64,000 nt of DNA from CAVZTA01 sp963778025. GTDB lineage: Bacteria; Chloroflexota; Limnocylindria; Limnocylindrales; CSP1-4. Positions 7,380 through 16,643 of this stretch are shown here, in pieces. Within the stretch, counting starts at the first letter, position 1. Each line of letters opens with the position of its first letter. A program made the translations under genes and the position numbers. The notes under the pieces are model-generated. The model had not been told where the DNA came from. It did no database searches and saw nothing but the letters and a program-made list of their open reading frames with translations. The stretch spans positions 1-64,000 of the forward strand of contig CAVZTA010000011.1 of NCBI GenBank assembly GCA_963778025.1, in the 5' to 3' direction.

Positions 7380-9872
7380 TCAGGGTCTTGGTGTTGGCCT
7401 GAGAGGGTCGGGCGTGATCGTCACCTCGGCATGGCGGAGCCCAAGGGTGAGGCCCGGATCGGCCCCGTAACCGTTCGTGCGCCGACGATCGAGGCCGGGG
7501 TTGCCGCCCGGCAGCCGGTTGGGCAGGTTGACGGCCAGCATCGGGAAGCCGTACAGCGCCGACTCGAGCAGCGCCTTCTCGTGCAACCCGCGCAGGTCGT
7601 TGGTGGTCCGCAGGTAGTCCTGCTTGGAGCGCACGAGCGCGTCGCCGACGCCGACATTGCCGGTCCCTCGTCGGAGCTCGCGCACGAACTCGACGTAGAT
7701 CCGCTCGCTGTATTCGATGAAGTCGGTATCGCCGTACTGATAGCCGGTGCCGGCGATGAAGGTCGCCTGCTTGCGCGCCATCGCCTGGGCCCAGTCGAGG
7801 GTGTTCGTGACGTTCGGGATGCCGTGCGCATCGACCGTGTTGTAGCCGGAATGGCAGCCGATGCTGAAGACGATCGCGTTCGTCAGGTTGACGTTCGCGA
7901 GATCGGCCGTGTTGATCGTCGTCGAGAAGTCCGCTGCGAGCGCGCTGTCCGCGCTGAAGTGGCCACCCAGGAACAGCATGTCGTGGCGCGTCGCGAGCTG
8001 CGTCTTCAGCTGCGTCGCGGTCCACGAGCTGGGATCGAGCGGCGAGATGTCGTACGGGGTGATGAGCGAGTCGTGACGGGTGCCGGTGCCGGTGCCGATG
8101 CCGGCCCGGAGGTCGGTCGCGATCGCGTCGGACGCGTCCGCGATGAAGTCGTAGCCGGTGACGAGCGAGCTCTTCGGGACGGGGATGGTGCCGCCCGTCA
8201 GGGCGTTGAACCCGAGGAGGGCGATGTTGATGTCGGATGCCGTCTCGACGAGCCGGCCGACCGGCAGGTCGGGGATCGGCAGCGTTGATACGCCGTGCGA
8301 GAGCACGACACTCGCGCCGTACTCGTCCTGGCCGAGCACGTAGTTCGTGCGGAGGCTGGCCTCCGAGGACGACAGGCGGTCGACCGGCACCACGAAGTCC
8401 TGCTCGGGGCCCAGCAGTGCCTGATCCGGATAGCGGAAGAACGGGATGGCGCTGTCATCGCCGACCAGGACGATGTACTTGAGCGTGTTCGGGTGAGCCG
8501 CCCGGTACTGGTCGACGATCGCCTTGATCTCCTGCGCGACCAGGTTCTTGGCGAACGGGCAGCCGGGCTTGAGGTCCGCCTGTGCGTTCATCGCGGCCAC
8601 GCCGGGGTCGAGGTTGACGTCGACGATGCCGATATTGGAGCCGTTGACGCGCGTGGCGAAGTTCGTGAGGTTCGTCCTGAGCGCGTTCAGGTCGCTGGTG
8701 CCGTTACCCGCGGTCGTCGGCTTCATCCGCGCGGCAGTCAGGTCCCTCAGGATGAGGGTCGACGGCGAGCCGGCGACCGTCATCGGCGCGTTGCTGTCGA
8801 GCGTGAGGCCCTGGCAGATGCTGCTCTGCTCGGTGACGGACAGCGAGAACGGCGCGTCGGCGCTGAACGCGCCGTTCTTGCCGGAGACCCGGATGTAGAA
8901 GTCGCCGGTGTTGTTCCAGCTGTTGGCGAGGATCGTCTCCGAGCCATTGCCGGCCTGGGCGGCGAGGGCGAAGAGCGTCGTCACCTGGGCGCTGGCATAC
9001 GCCTGCGGCGCGAAGGTGTTCGGCGCGTACGCCTGCGGGGCGTAGCCCTGCGGTGCATACGCCTGCGGCGCATAGCCCTGCGGTGCGTACCCCTGGGGCG
9101 CGTAGCCCTGGGGTGCGTAGCCCTGGGGCGCATACGCCTGCGGCGCGTAGCCCTGGGGCGCGTACGCCTGCGGCGCGTAGCCCTGCGGTGCATACGCCTG
9201 CGGGGCGTAGGCCTGAGGCGCGTACCCCTGCGGCGCGTAGCCCTGCGGCGCATAGCCCTGGGGTGCGACGTTGACGGCCGCGAACTCGGCGGACAGCTTG
9301 GTCAGGTCCTTGCTGTTCGCGAGCGTGGCCTGCGCGTCGTACGCCTTCTTGATGTCCTTGAACAGGAACACGTCGTAGTCGGCGGGCAGGTTCTTGAGGT
9401 CGACCGTGATCTGCGCGCCGGGGTCGACGTGGAACTTGTACCAGAGGCTCTTGCCTTCCTGGTCGAGCCAGCCCTGGACGGTCGTCGGGGTCGCGCCGGC
9501 GTTCAGCGTGGCGGCCTTCGGCCAGACCTCGTTGTCCGGCTGGGCGACCACGCACGTCGACAGGTCGGACTCGACGCCGCCGGTCTCCGCGGTGATGGCC
9601 ATGTAGCGATCGGTGTTGGCGGCGTGGTTGAACAGCTGGGCGAAATAGGTCTGGTCGTTCGCGCCGATGGTCACCGGCGCCGTCCCGAGGACGTTCGGGT
9701 CACTGCCCAGGACGCCGTCGTGGCACTCGCTCGCGGAGTACAGGTGGATGGTGTACGTGCCCGGCGCGGCGTTCAGGCGGCCGACGATGCCGGTCTGCGT
9801 GTTGTTGCCCTGCGGCGCTGCATGGAACAGCACGGGGGCCAGCGGCGTGGTGGCAGCGCTGACATAGCGCAA
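7380..9872 (-). CDS. Middle segment: PPC-like domain, APQ-x-Y repeats, C25 (gingipain)-like peptidase
   Basis: The longest continuous piece of the giant locus. A PPC-like domain (LWYKFHVDPGAQITVDL) is followed by 18 tandem APQ[GA]Y pentapeptides, then a caspase-fold peptidase region. The latter shows MLFLGGHFSAD (candidate catalytic His) and VFSIGCHSGYNT (candidate catalytic Cys), an arrangement seen in C25 gingipain-like peptidases. Sequence upstream of the ATG at 9872 in this frame (FVFDPQIAHVIANGNCGWD) is clearly protein back to about 10005, so 9872 is not the true start. It ends at a TGA at 7380 that interrupts an otherwise continuous frame. Role inferred: secreted cysteine protease or self-processing adhesin. 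Confidence 0.7.
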   Translation of the reverse strand: MRYVSAATTPLAPVLFHAAPQGNNTQTGIVGRLNAAPGTYTIHLYSASECHDGVLGSDPNVLGTAPVTIGANDQTYFAQLFNHAANTDRYMAITAETGGVESDLSTCVVAQPDNEVWPKAATLNAGATPTTVQGWLDQEGKSLWYKFHVDPGAQITVDLKNLPADYDVFLFKDIKKAYDAQATLANSKDLTKLSAEFAAVNVAPQGYAPQGYAPQGYAPQAYAPQAYAPQGYAPQAYAPQGYAPQAYAPQGYAPQGYAPQGYAPQGYAPQAYAPQGYAPQAYAPNTFAPQAYASAQVTTLFALAAQAGNGSETILANSWNNTGDFYIRVSGKNGAFSADAPFSLSVTEQSSICQGLTLDSNAPMTVAGSPSTLILRDLTAARMKPTTAGNGTSDLNALRTNLTNFATRVNGSNIGIVDVNLDPGVAAMNAQADLKPGCPFAKNLVAQEIKAIVDQYRAAHPNTLKYIVLVGDDSAIPFFRYPDQALLGPEQDFVVPVDRLSSSEASLRTNYVLGQDEYGASVVLSHGVSTLPIPDLPVGRLVETASDINIALLGFNALTGGTIPVPKSSLVTGYDFIADASDAIATDLRAGIGTGTGTRHDSLITPYDISPLDPSSWTATQLKTQLATRHDMLFLGGHFSADSALAADFSTTINTADLANVNLTNAIVFSIGCHSGYNTVDAHGIPNVTNTLDWAQAMARKQATFIAGTGYQYGDTDFIEYSERIYVEFVRELRRGTGNVGVGDALVRSKQDYLRTTNDLRGLHEKALLESALYGFPMLAVNLPNRLPGGNPGLDRRRTNGYGADPGLTLGLRHAEVTITPDPLRPTPRP
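8997..9266 (-). repeat. 18 tandem pentapeptide repeats A-P-Q-[G/A]-Y
   Basis: 270 bases encode 90 residues as 18 five-residue units. Sixteen consecutive units are APQGY or APQAY, then one degenerate APNTF and one last APQAY. Synonymous codons vary between units, so the repeat is kept at protein level. It links the PPC-like domain to the peptidase and is likely a flexible, Pro/Tyr-rich linker or a surface-adhesive stretch. Confidence 0.95.
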
Positions 9873-10016
9873 CTGCAGGCTGAAGTCGCCGGCGATGGGA
9901 TTGAACGGATCGACGGCCGCGGGATTCGGGCTGTCCCATCCACAGTTGCCGTTGGCGATGACATGCGCGATCTGCGGATCGAAGACGAAGCCCTCGCCGC
10001 GGTGTCGCGCAGCTGG

Positions 10017-11178
10017 TCATACGTTGCCGATCGCCGCCGTGCCGCCGACGGTAAAGGTGTCGTCTATGGCGAAGGGAGTGCCCTTCAGGTCGACATCTGC
10101 CTGTCCGTCGAAGCCACCGGTGCCCACATTGCACGCCATCGCCGTCGCGTAGGACATCGACGTGACCGGCTGTGGGTCGGTCGAGGCTTTATGCGTCAGC
10201 GGACCACCCGTGGTGTTCGCGAACGTGATGTCGCCGATGTCGACTCGCAGCGTGCCGGGATCGAAGCGCACCTTCGTGAACATCGTCGTGATGGTCGTGC
10301 CCGGCGACGGCCCCTCCCGCCGCGTAGGACGAGTAGTTGTGCCCCGGTCCCGTGAGCTCCGGGGTCAGGCTCAGGTAGTCCTTCGCCGCGTCGTTCATCC
10401 CGGTGCAATAGACCGAGAACGCTTCGCCGCCCTGCGGCTGGATGACATAGCGACCGTTGGCGGTCGCGCCATAGAGGTCCTGGGCGTCTGCGCAATCCGT
10501 GGGAAGGACGTTGCCAAGGATGAGCTGGCCATACAGCGACGCGTTCGTGTCGCCGTTCGAGGTGGTGATCCGGAATCCGTACTGATCGCCGGCTTGCCGG
10601 TGAAGTCGTGCGTTCCCTGTAGTCGAACCCACCCGACGGCGGAGTGCACGGGTCGCAGCTCGTGGCGGGCCGTGCTGCTCGGCGTGACGGTGGAGTCGGA
10701 ACTGCTGGCGCTGACGATGAAAGCGTCCAGCTGGACAGTCGACCCCAGCAAAGCCGTGGAAGCCGGTCCAATGCCACGGGATCTGGAGCGTCGCGTCCGA
10801 AGCGGCTGTGGTGGAGAAGGCCCACGCGGCCGACGGTGAAGAAGAGCCGCCACTCGGATCGGGGTCCAAGGCGCCGTACGTGAACTGCGCCGGACCGGCG
10901 GGGGCGTTCGTGCCAGCGGCGACGACATCACCGTCGCCCGGGATGGCCCCGCCGCCGCTATCGGTCTTGATGCCCGTCCACGTTCCAGCAGGGGGCAGGC
11001 CGTCCGTGACCGTGAAGCACGGGCCGAACTCGGACGTGTCCCCTGTGGTCTGGTTGGTCGCGGTCGCGGTCAACGCGTAGCCGATGGTCGCTGCCGCGTC
11101 GATGGCCCACGAGCCGGCGCCGGAGATCGTGTCTGTGCCGAGGAACGTCTGGGCCTTCGCCGTTGCCGGACCCATCAC
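10017..11178 (-). pseudogene. GON-domain segment of the giant locus
   Basis: Fragments in three frames join into a recognisable GON domain, first known from ADAMTS metalloproteases: DCADAQDLYG, GRYVIQPQGG, FSVYCTGM, KDYLSLTPEL, HNYSSYAAGG, then TMFTKVRFDPGTLRVD and DLKGTPFAIDD, closing with NGNCGW. Upstream lies a beta-sandwich-like stretch (GTWTGIKTDSGGGAIPGDGD). Frame changes are needed near 10765, 10590, 10310, 10020 and 10000. The conserved Cys residues and spacing are kept across the breaks, which argues against long-term decay. Confidence 0.65.
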
Positions 11179-12669
11179 ACGTCGGACTCTCGAAGACCTC
11201 GATCCGGTAGCTGTCGCCGGGGTTGCCCGACATCGTGCCGCTGATCGTCGAACCGATCAGGGTGGCGGCGGTGATGAGCGGGAAGTTCTGCAGGCCGTTC
11301 GGCCCGGTGTCGGCATCCCCGACGTCATTGGGCGTCACGCCGTTCGCGGCGAGATCGATGCCCAGACCCGTGTTGTCGTGGATGCTGTTACCGAGGATCG
11401 AGTTCCCGGAAGCAGTACCCTCGATGCGGATCCCTTCCTGCCCGCTATTCGGCGATGACGTTCCCTTCGCCGTCGCCGATGCCACCGATCTGGTTGTTGT
11501 CGGAGGCAAACCCCGGCGTTCCGGAGATGTGGATGCCGATCGACGGGTTCCCGAGAGGTGTGGTGCCGTCCGCGCCAACGCCGATCCGATTGCCCTGGAC
11601 GGACCTGGTCCGAGGTCGCGACGAACTCGACCCCGACACCGCTCGCCGCGATGACGTTGCCTTCGCCTGCCCCGGCGCCGCCGATCTGATTACCCGCGCC
11701 AGCGACGTTGAATACGATGCCGTGGATCCCGTTCGAAAGCGCTGACGTCCCCGCGGCGTTCGTGCCGATGTAGTTCCCGATCACGTCATTCGAAGCCGCG
11801 GAAGACCCGATGAACATGATGCCGCGGCCATTTCCCGAGATCAGGTTGCGGTCGGCTGCGCTCGTTCCGCCGATCGTATTCCCACCCGACGACACGACGA
11901 TCCCGTACAGACGGTTGCCGACGGCCGCGGTGCCTGCGGCGTCGGTCCCGATGCGGTTGCCGACGATCACGTTGACGGACGACGCCGCATCCGCCAGGTA
12001 GAGACCGAACCCATCTGAGCAGCACGTCCCCGTACCTGGAGCCGTGCCTGTCCCGGAGATGACGTTTCCTCGGATCGTCATTGTTCGGCGAGTTCGAGCA
12101 GCGTCGATCCCGAAGCGATCCGTTGCCGAGATCAGACGACCCCGGTAGTGCCGACGAAGTTGCTCTCGAGGGTGACACCGGTAACGCTATCCAGCAGGAT
12201 GCCCGGTGCCCGACTCGGATGAAACCGAGACCCTTGATGACGCTGGCCTCCGATCCGTCCGCGATCGTCAGCAGCGTGATGGTGCCCTCCGGCGCCAGCA
12301 CCGTCCAGGGTGAAACCGGGTGACGACGCCGAGCCGATGCCGGTCGCATCGATCGTCACGGTATCGGTGATGACGACGCCCGCAGCCAGGTCCACCGAGC
12401 CGATCGCCGAAGCCGCGAAGGTGATGACGTCCGCGCCCGGATTCGCGTTTGCCTGCGCGACGGCATCCGGAAACGAACCAGCACCGCTGTTCTCGAAGTT
12501 CGTGACGGTGTACGTCGCGGCAAGCACCGGCGCCGGGATCCAGAAGCCCAGCGACAGCGATCAGCGAGGACGCACCGAGGACCGCCAGCAATCGCTGGCG
12601 AGCTTGTCTGCCGCGTCGTGACCGTGTCCGAGGAACGATGGACAGCAGGAACGACGGACGGGCAAGCAT
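11179..12669 (-). pseudogene. N-terminal segment: signal peptide and right-handed beta-helix
   Basis: It starts at the ATG at 12669 (MLARPSFLLSIV), with a basic stretch, a hydrophobic core (LLAVLGASSLIAVA) and a probable cleavage after VLA once the frame is advanced by one base near 12555. It continues as a repetitive parallel beta-helix with turns such as NVIVGNRIGTDAAGTAAVG, GNTIGGTSAADRNLISGN and NSILGNSIHDNTGLGIDL. These are typical of secreted right-handed beta-helix proteins. At least seven frame changes occur in 1.4 kb, the densest in the window. The repetitive sequence may make this stretch hard to assemble. Confidence 0.65.
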
Positions 12670-12828
12670 GTCGTACAGGACCCCTCGCGCGCATTGAACC
12701 CCCGGCGCCCCGCCAAGCGGCGGCACCTCCCGAGCCCACACAGTACCAAAGGACTATGGCGTTGGTGTGATGCCCTGACGTTCGTCCGGTGCGCGCAGGC
12801 GCCACCGGCCTCACAGGGACGTTGCAGA

Positions 12829-15800
12829 TCAGGGCGCGGTGAGCTGCTGCTCCGCCCGGTCCAGGGCCTCGTCGAGTGACCAGCGTTCGCCGAGCAGCCG
12901 CGCCGCTTCGGCGTCGTCCCCGAGGGCCGCTCGGGCGGGCCCCAACTCCTTCTGCAGTTCGCGATCGTGCCCCGGCGCCCGCGGCAGCTCGTCGTCCGTG
13001 CGGATGCGATCGGCCGCGCCCAGGAGCTCCAGCGCGCCGCGCGGATCGCCGTCAGCCGCCACGAGGATGCCGATGTCCTCGAGCAGGAACGCGAGGCCCC
13101 ATCGATCGTCGAGGCGGCGGTAGGTCTCGAGGCTCGCGGCGAACAGCGGTCGGGCCTCGTCGCCTTGCCCCAGCGCCCGGTAGACGTTCGCGAGCGAGTG
13201 ACGGGCGATGGCCAGCATCTGCGCATCGCCGATCTCCGCCAGCCCTCGGACCGCCTCGGTACCGAGGTCCCGCGCGGCATCGAGGCGACCTTCCTGGAAG
13301 TCGACGACCGCGATGTTGTTGAGCGCGTTCGCGATCCCCCAGCGGTTCCCGAGCTCGCGATGGATCGCCAGCGCCTGCTCGTTGAACGAGCGTGACGCCG
13401 CGAAGTCACCGCGCTGATCCGCGACGATGCCGAGATTCGTCCAGATCGCCGCCAGGCTTGCGCGGTCGCCGATCCGTTCCCGGATGGCCGCGCTCTCGCG
13501 ATAGATCCGTTCCGCGTCGTCGTGGGCGCCGCGCTGCGACGACACGGTGCCCAGCAGATGCAGGGCCCGGCCCACCCCGGCCTGATCGCCGATCGCCGTG
13601 AAGTCCCGTTCCGCCGCCCGCAGCCGCTCCACCGCCTCGTCGAACCGGCCCTGGCGGCGTGCGATCTCGCCCAGGGCGACCTCGGTCCAGCCCGTCGACG
13701 ACACGTCGCCCTCGGCCTCGGCGGCGGCCCGCGCCTCGCGCCCGATCTCACCCGCGCGTCCGAGGTCGCCGACGAGCGTCAGGATCCGGGCGAGCTTCAG
13801 CAACACCTCGACGCGCGCCACGCCGCCCACCAGGGGCGACAGGCGCTGCAGGTAGTCGACGGCCGCGGTGTTCGCGTAGGCCTCCTGCGCGGCATCCGCG
13901 GCGCGGCCGAGATACGTGACCTTCTTGGCCTCGTCGTCCGAATGCCAGTAGTGGTGCGCCAGGAGGTCCAGCTGCTGGTCGAGCGTCTCGCCGGCGCTCC
14001 GCTCGAGGTGGTCGCCGACCAGCCGATGCAGGGACGCCCGGACGGCGAACGGCATCGACTCGTACGCCACCTCCTGGGTGACGATGTGCTTGAACAGGTA
14101 CGCCTCCTCGGCCTCGCGGTCGAGGCGGACGAGGTCGGCGCCGCGGAGCGATCCCAGGTGGCCACGGACATCGTCCAGGGACCCCAGGTCCGGATAGACC
14201 TCGGGCAGCACCGGCGCGCGGAAGACCCGGCCGATGACGCTCGCCACCTTCAACGTGCGTCGCGGCTCCTCGGGCACGGTGTCGATCCGGCTGAGGACGA
14301 GGCTGTGGAGGCTCTCGGGGAGATCGATCGCGGCGACCGCCCCCTCGTCACCGAGGTCCGCTCCGTGCGCGGCGAGGTAGCCGACCAGCTCCTCGACGTA
14401 CAGCGGGTTGCCCTCGGATCGTTCGGCGATGCGCTCCACCAGCGCCGCCGGCGGCTCCACCCCGGGTCCGACCAGCTGCTCCACCTTGGTGCGGACGATC
14501 TGTGCCGCGTCGGCCGCCGAGAGCTCGGCGAGCGAGATCTCGTCGAACCCGGCGAACCGCTCGACGCCCAGGTCGCCGCCCGGTGTCGAGGCCGGCCGAT
14601 AGGCGAGGACGAACAGGACCGGCAGGTCGGCGGATCCGCGCACCAGCGCATCGAGCAGGTCCCGTGACAGCTCGTCGATCCAGTGCGCGTCCTCCAGCAC
14701 CACGACGAGTGGCTTGTCGCTCGCGCGCGCCCGGAAGCACCGGCTCAGCAGATCCTCCAACGAGGCCTTGCGCAGCTTCGCGTCGAAGGACGCGGTCAGC
14801 TCCGAGTCCGGGATGTCCAGCCCGAGGACCGGCCCGAGCAGGGGCACGCGCGGCGTCAGCGCCTCATCGATCCGGGCGATCCGGCGACCCAGCGCGTTGC
14901 GCTGGCGCGTGACGCTGTGCTGTTCGTCGACGTCGAGCAGGCGACGCCAGATCTCGCGCCACACGAAGTACGGCGTCGTCGTCCCGAACGACTGGCATTC
15001 GCCGAACACCACGTTCCGCTCGGCCCGCCGCGCTGAGCGGACGAACTCGGCCACGAGGCGCGACTTGCCCATGCCGGCCTCGGCAGCGATGCCGACGATG
15101 CGCCGCTCCCCCGCCACGGCCTGTGCGAGGCGGTCCTCGAGCAGCGTCAGCTCGTCGAGCCGGCCGGCGAGTGGCAGCTCGAACCGGAGCCGGCGACGGG
15201 ATGCGCGCTCGAGCGATCCCGTGAGCGAGAACGCGACGATCGGCGCCGCCTTGCCCTTGACCGTCAGGTCCTCGAGCTGGTGCCAGATGAACGCCTCGCC
15301 GGCGGCCTCCCTGACCGGCTGGGAGACGTAGACGCCGCTCGTCGGGGCCTTCGACATGAGCCGCGCGGCGAGGTTCACGGCATCACCGAGGCACACGAAC
15401 GTCCGGCGCATCGCGTGGCCATATGTGCCGCTGCGCAGGCGCCCGTGCGCGATCCCGATCTGCAGGTCGCGGGCCGCCGTCGTGCGCTCCAGGTCACGGA
15501 GCTCCAGGGCCGCCGCGGCGGCGCGCGACGCATCGTCCTCGTGCGCGATGGGCGAGCCGAACACCCCGTAGAGATAGGCACCCTTGTCGCCGAGGGTCAG
15601 CTGGAGCACGTTCCCGCCGAAGCCCGCGAAGATGCGCTGTGCCTGGCGGACGAAGCCGTCGAGCTGCTCGATGGCGTCGTCGTCCGCGTCGTAGTCGATG
15701 CCGCCGAAGCGGATGAACACCGGGTACGCCGGTCGCAGCTCCGCGAGGAACTCGCCGCGGCCGGTCCTGAGGCGTTCATAGACCGCGGGCAGGAGCCACG

Positions 15801-16581
15801 GCCGAACGAGCTCCTCGGGCAGCGGGGGCGGCTCGACGACATCGACCGACCGGACGTCCACGAGCAGGCGGTCGAGGACGCCCACGTGCCCGTCGGCGCG
15901 CGCCTCGCGCACGACGACCCTGTCGCCGAGCGCCCGGACCGCCGAGCGGTCGAGGATGATGTCGCCCTTCTCCGCGTGATGCTCCGCCTCGGCCAGGTCG
16001 TCGATGAGGCTGCCGGCCAGCACGTCGATGAGCTGGACGTCGGGATCCCCGACGACGAAGCGGCGCGCGGGGCCGACAGCCACGGCCACCTTCATCGCGA
16101 GCTGGATCGTCGCCCCGCGCGGCGTCCGGATCGCCCCGACGCGGGCCATCGCCTCCTGCATCGCGACGGCGGCTGCGGTCGCCCGCGTCCCGTCGTCGCC
16201 ATCGATCCAGCAGGTGATCGCGTCGCCCGAGAAGTAGATGACCTCGCCGCCGCGTCGATCGAGCTCCTCGATGACCGCATGGAAGACGCGGCCGATGTTC
16301 GCCGTCAGCTCCTCTGCGCCGCGTTGTGCGCCGAGCTCGTTGGCCAGCGCCTCGGTCAGTGGCGTGAAGCCCGAGATATCGGCGAACAGCGCCGCGCCAT
16401 GGACCCGGTCGGGCAGGATGCGGCCCTCGAGGAGCGCCCGTCGCCGGTCACGCGGCAGGTAGGCGTCGGGGACGTCGATGAGGCCACCGACGGCCGGTGC
16501 CTCGGACGACACCAGCGACCGAGCGGCCCGCGACGGATCGGCGGGCGGAGCGGGAGCTGCTCGTTCCGGGGTCGCGCGCAT
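12829..16581 (-). CDS. Twin-cyclase, AAA-ATPase and TPR regulator (soluble adenylyl cyclase-like)
   Basis: 1,250 residues from the ATG at 16581; the open frame extends further upstream but antisense to its neighbour. Cyclase domain 1 has FADISGF (66-72) and GGEVIYFSGDAI (111-122) with both metal-binding Asp residues. Cyclase domain 2 covers about 285-455 with GGIDYDADDD, GDKGAYLYGVFG and GDAVNLAARL (399-408). A STAND-type ATPase follows: AEAGMGKSR Walker A at 500-508 and VVVLEDAHWID Walker B near 610. The last 350 residues are TPR repeats. This C1-C2-NTPase-TPR order is that of mammalian soluble adenylyl cyclase and of many bacterial class III regulators. cAMP or cGMP production is likely but unproven. 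No clear ribosome site precedes the start. Confidence 0.9.
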   Translation of the reverse strand: MRATPERAAPAPPADPSRAARSLVSSEAPAVGGLIDVPDAYLPRDRRRALLEGRILPDRVHGAALFADISGFTPLTEALANELGAQRGAEELTANIGRVFHAVIEELDRRGGEVIYFSGDAITCWIDGDDGTRATAAAVAMQEAMARVGAIRTPRGATIQLAMKVAVAVGPARRFVVGDPDVQLIDVLAGSLIDDLAEAEHHAEKGDIILDRSAVRALGDRVVVREARADGHVGVLDRLLVDVRSVDVVEPPPLPEELVRPWLLPAVYERLRTGRGEFLAELRPAYPVFIRFGGIDYDADDDAIEQLDGFVRQAQRIFAGFGGNVLQLTLGDKGAYLYGVFGSPIAHEDDASRAAAAALELRDLERTTAARDLQIGIAHGRLRSGTYGHAMRRTFVCLGDAVNLAARLMSKAPTSGVYVSQPVREAAGEAFIWHQLEDLTVKGKAAPIVAFSLTGSLERASRRRLRFELPLAGRLDELTLLEDRLAQAVAGERRIVGIAAEAGMGKSRLVAEFVRSARRAERNVVFGECQSFGTTTPYFVWREIWRRLLDVDEQHSVTRQRNALGRRIARIDEALTPRVPLLGPVLGLDIPDSELTASFDAKLRKASLEDLLSRCFRARASDKPLVVVLEDAHWIDELSRDLLDALVRGSADLPVLFVLAYRPASTPGGDLGVERFAGFDEISLAELSAADAAQIVRTKVEQLVGPGVEPPAALVERIAERSEGNPLYVEELVGYLAAHGADLGDEGAVAAIDLPESLHSLVLSRIDTVPEEPRRTLKVASVIGRVFRAPVLPEVYPDLGSLDDVRGHLGSLRGADLVRLDREAEEAYLFKHIVTQEVAYESMPFAVRASLHRLVGDHLERSAGETLDQQLDLLAHHYWHSDDEAKKVTYLGRAADAAQEAYANTAAVDYLQRLSPLVGGVARVEVLLKLARILTLVGDLGRAGEIGREARAAAEAEGDVSSTGWTEVALGEIARRQGRFDEAVERLRAAERDFTAIGDQAGVGRALHLLGTVSSQRGAHDDAERIYRESAAIRERIGDRASLAAIWTNLGIVADQRGDFAASRSFNEQALAIHRELGNRWGIANALNNIAVVDFQEGRLDAARDLGTEAVRGLAEIGDAQMLAIARHSLANVYRALGQGDEARPLFAASLETYRRLDDRWGLAFLLEDIGILVAADGDPRGALELLGAADRIRTDDELPRAPGHDRELQKELGPARAALGDDAEAARLLGERWSLDEALDRAEQQLTAP

Positions 16582-16643
16582 GCGCTCATTCTGCGGGCGC
16601 CGCGTCGCCGACGTCGCGGGGACGACAGCGTCGCTGTCGCCGC

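Larger units (their letters stand above)
5220..12669 (-). pseudogene. Giant multidomain secreted protein locus, frame-disrupted
   Basis: On the minus strand a single architecture can be followed across about 7.4 kb by switching frames more than a dozen times: signal peptide (from the ATG at 12669, ending VLA-ATYT), right-handed beta-helix, GON domain, PPC-like region with APQ-x-Y repeats, C25-like peptidase, Ig-like domains, PD40 propeller. Shifts cluster near 12555, 12300, 12205, 12140, 12105, 11610, 11445, 11180, 10765, 10590, 10310, 10020 and 10000. Near 7380 there is a stop between two segments in the same frame. Protein similarity continues across each break, so this was one reading frame of about 2,480 codons. 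True decay, or insertion artefacts like those elsewhere in this window, are both possible. The parts are described separately. Confidence 0.7.

Noticed and set aside
8997..9266. Short regular repeats suggesting a CRISPR array
   Set aside because: The 15-base period is in-frame coding repeats (APQxY) without spacers or cas genes.
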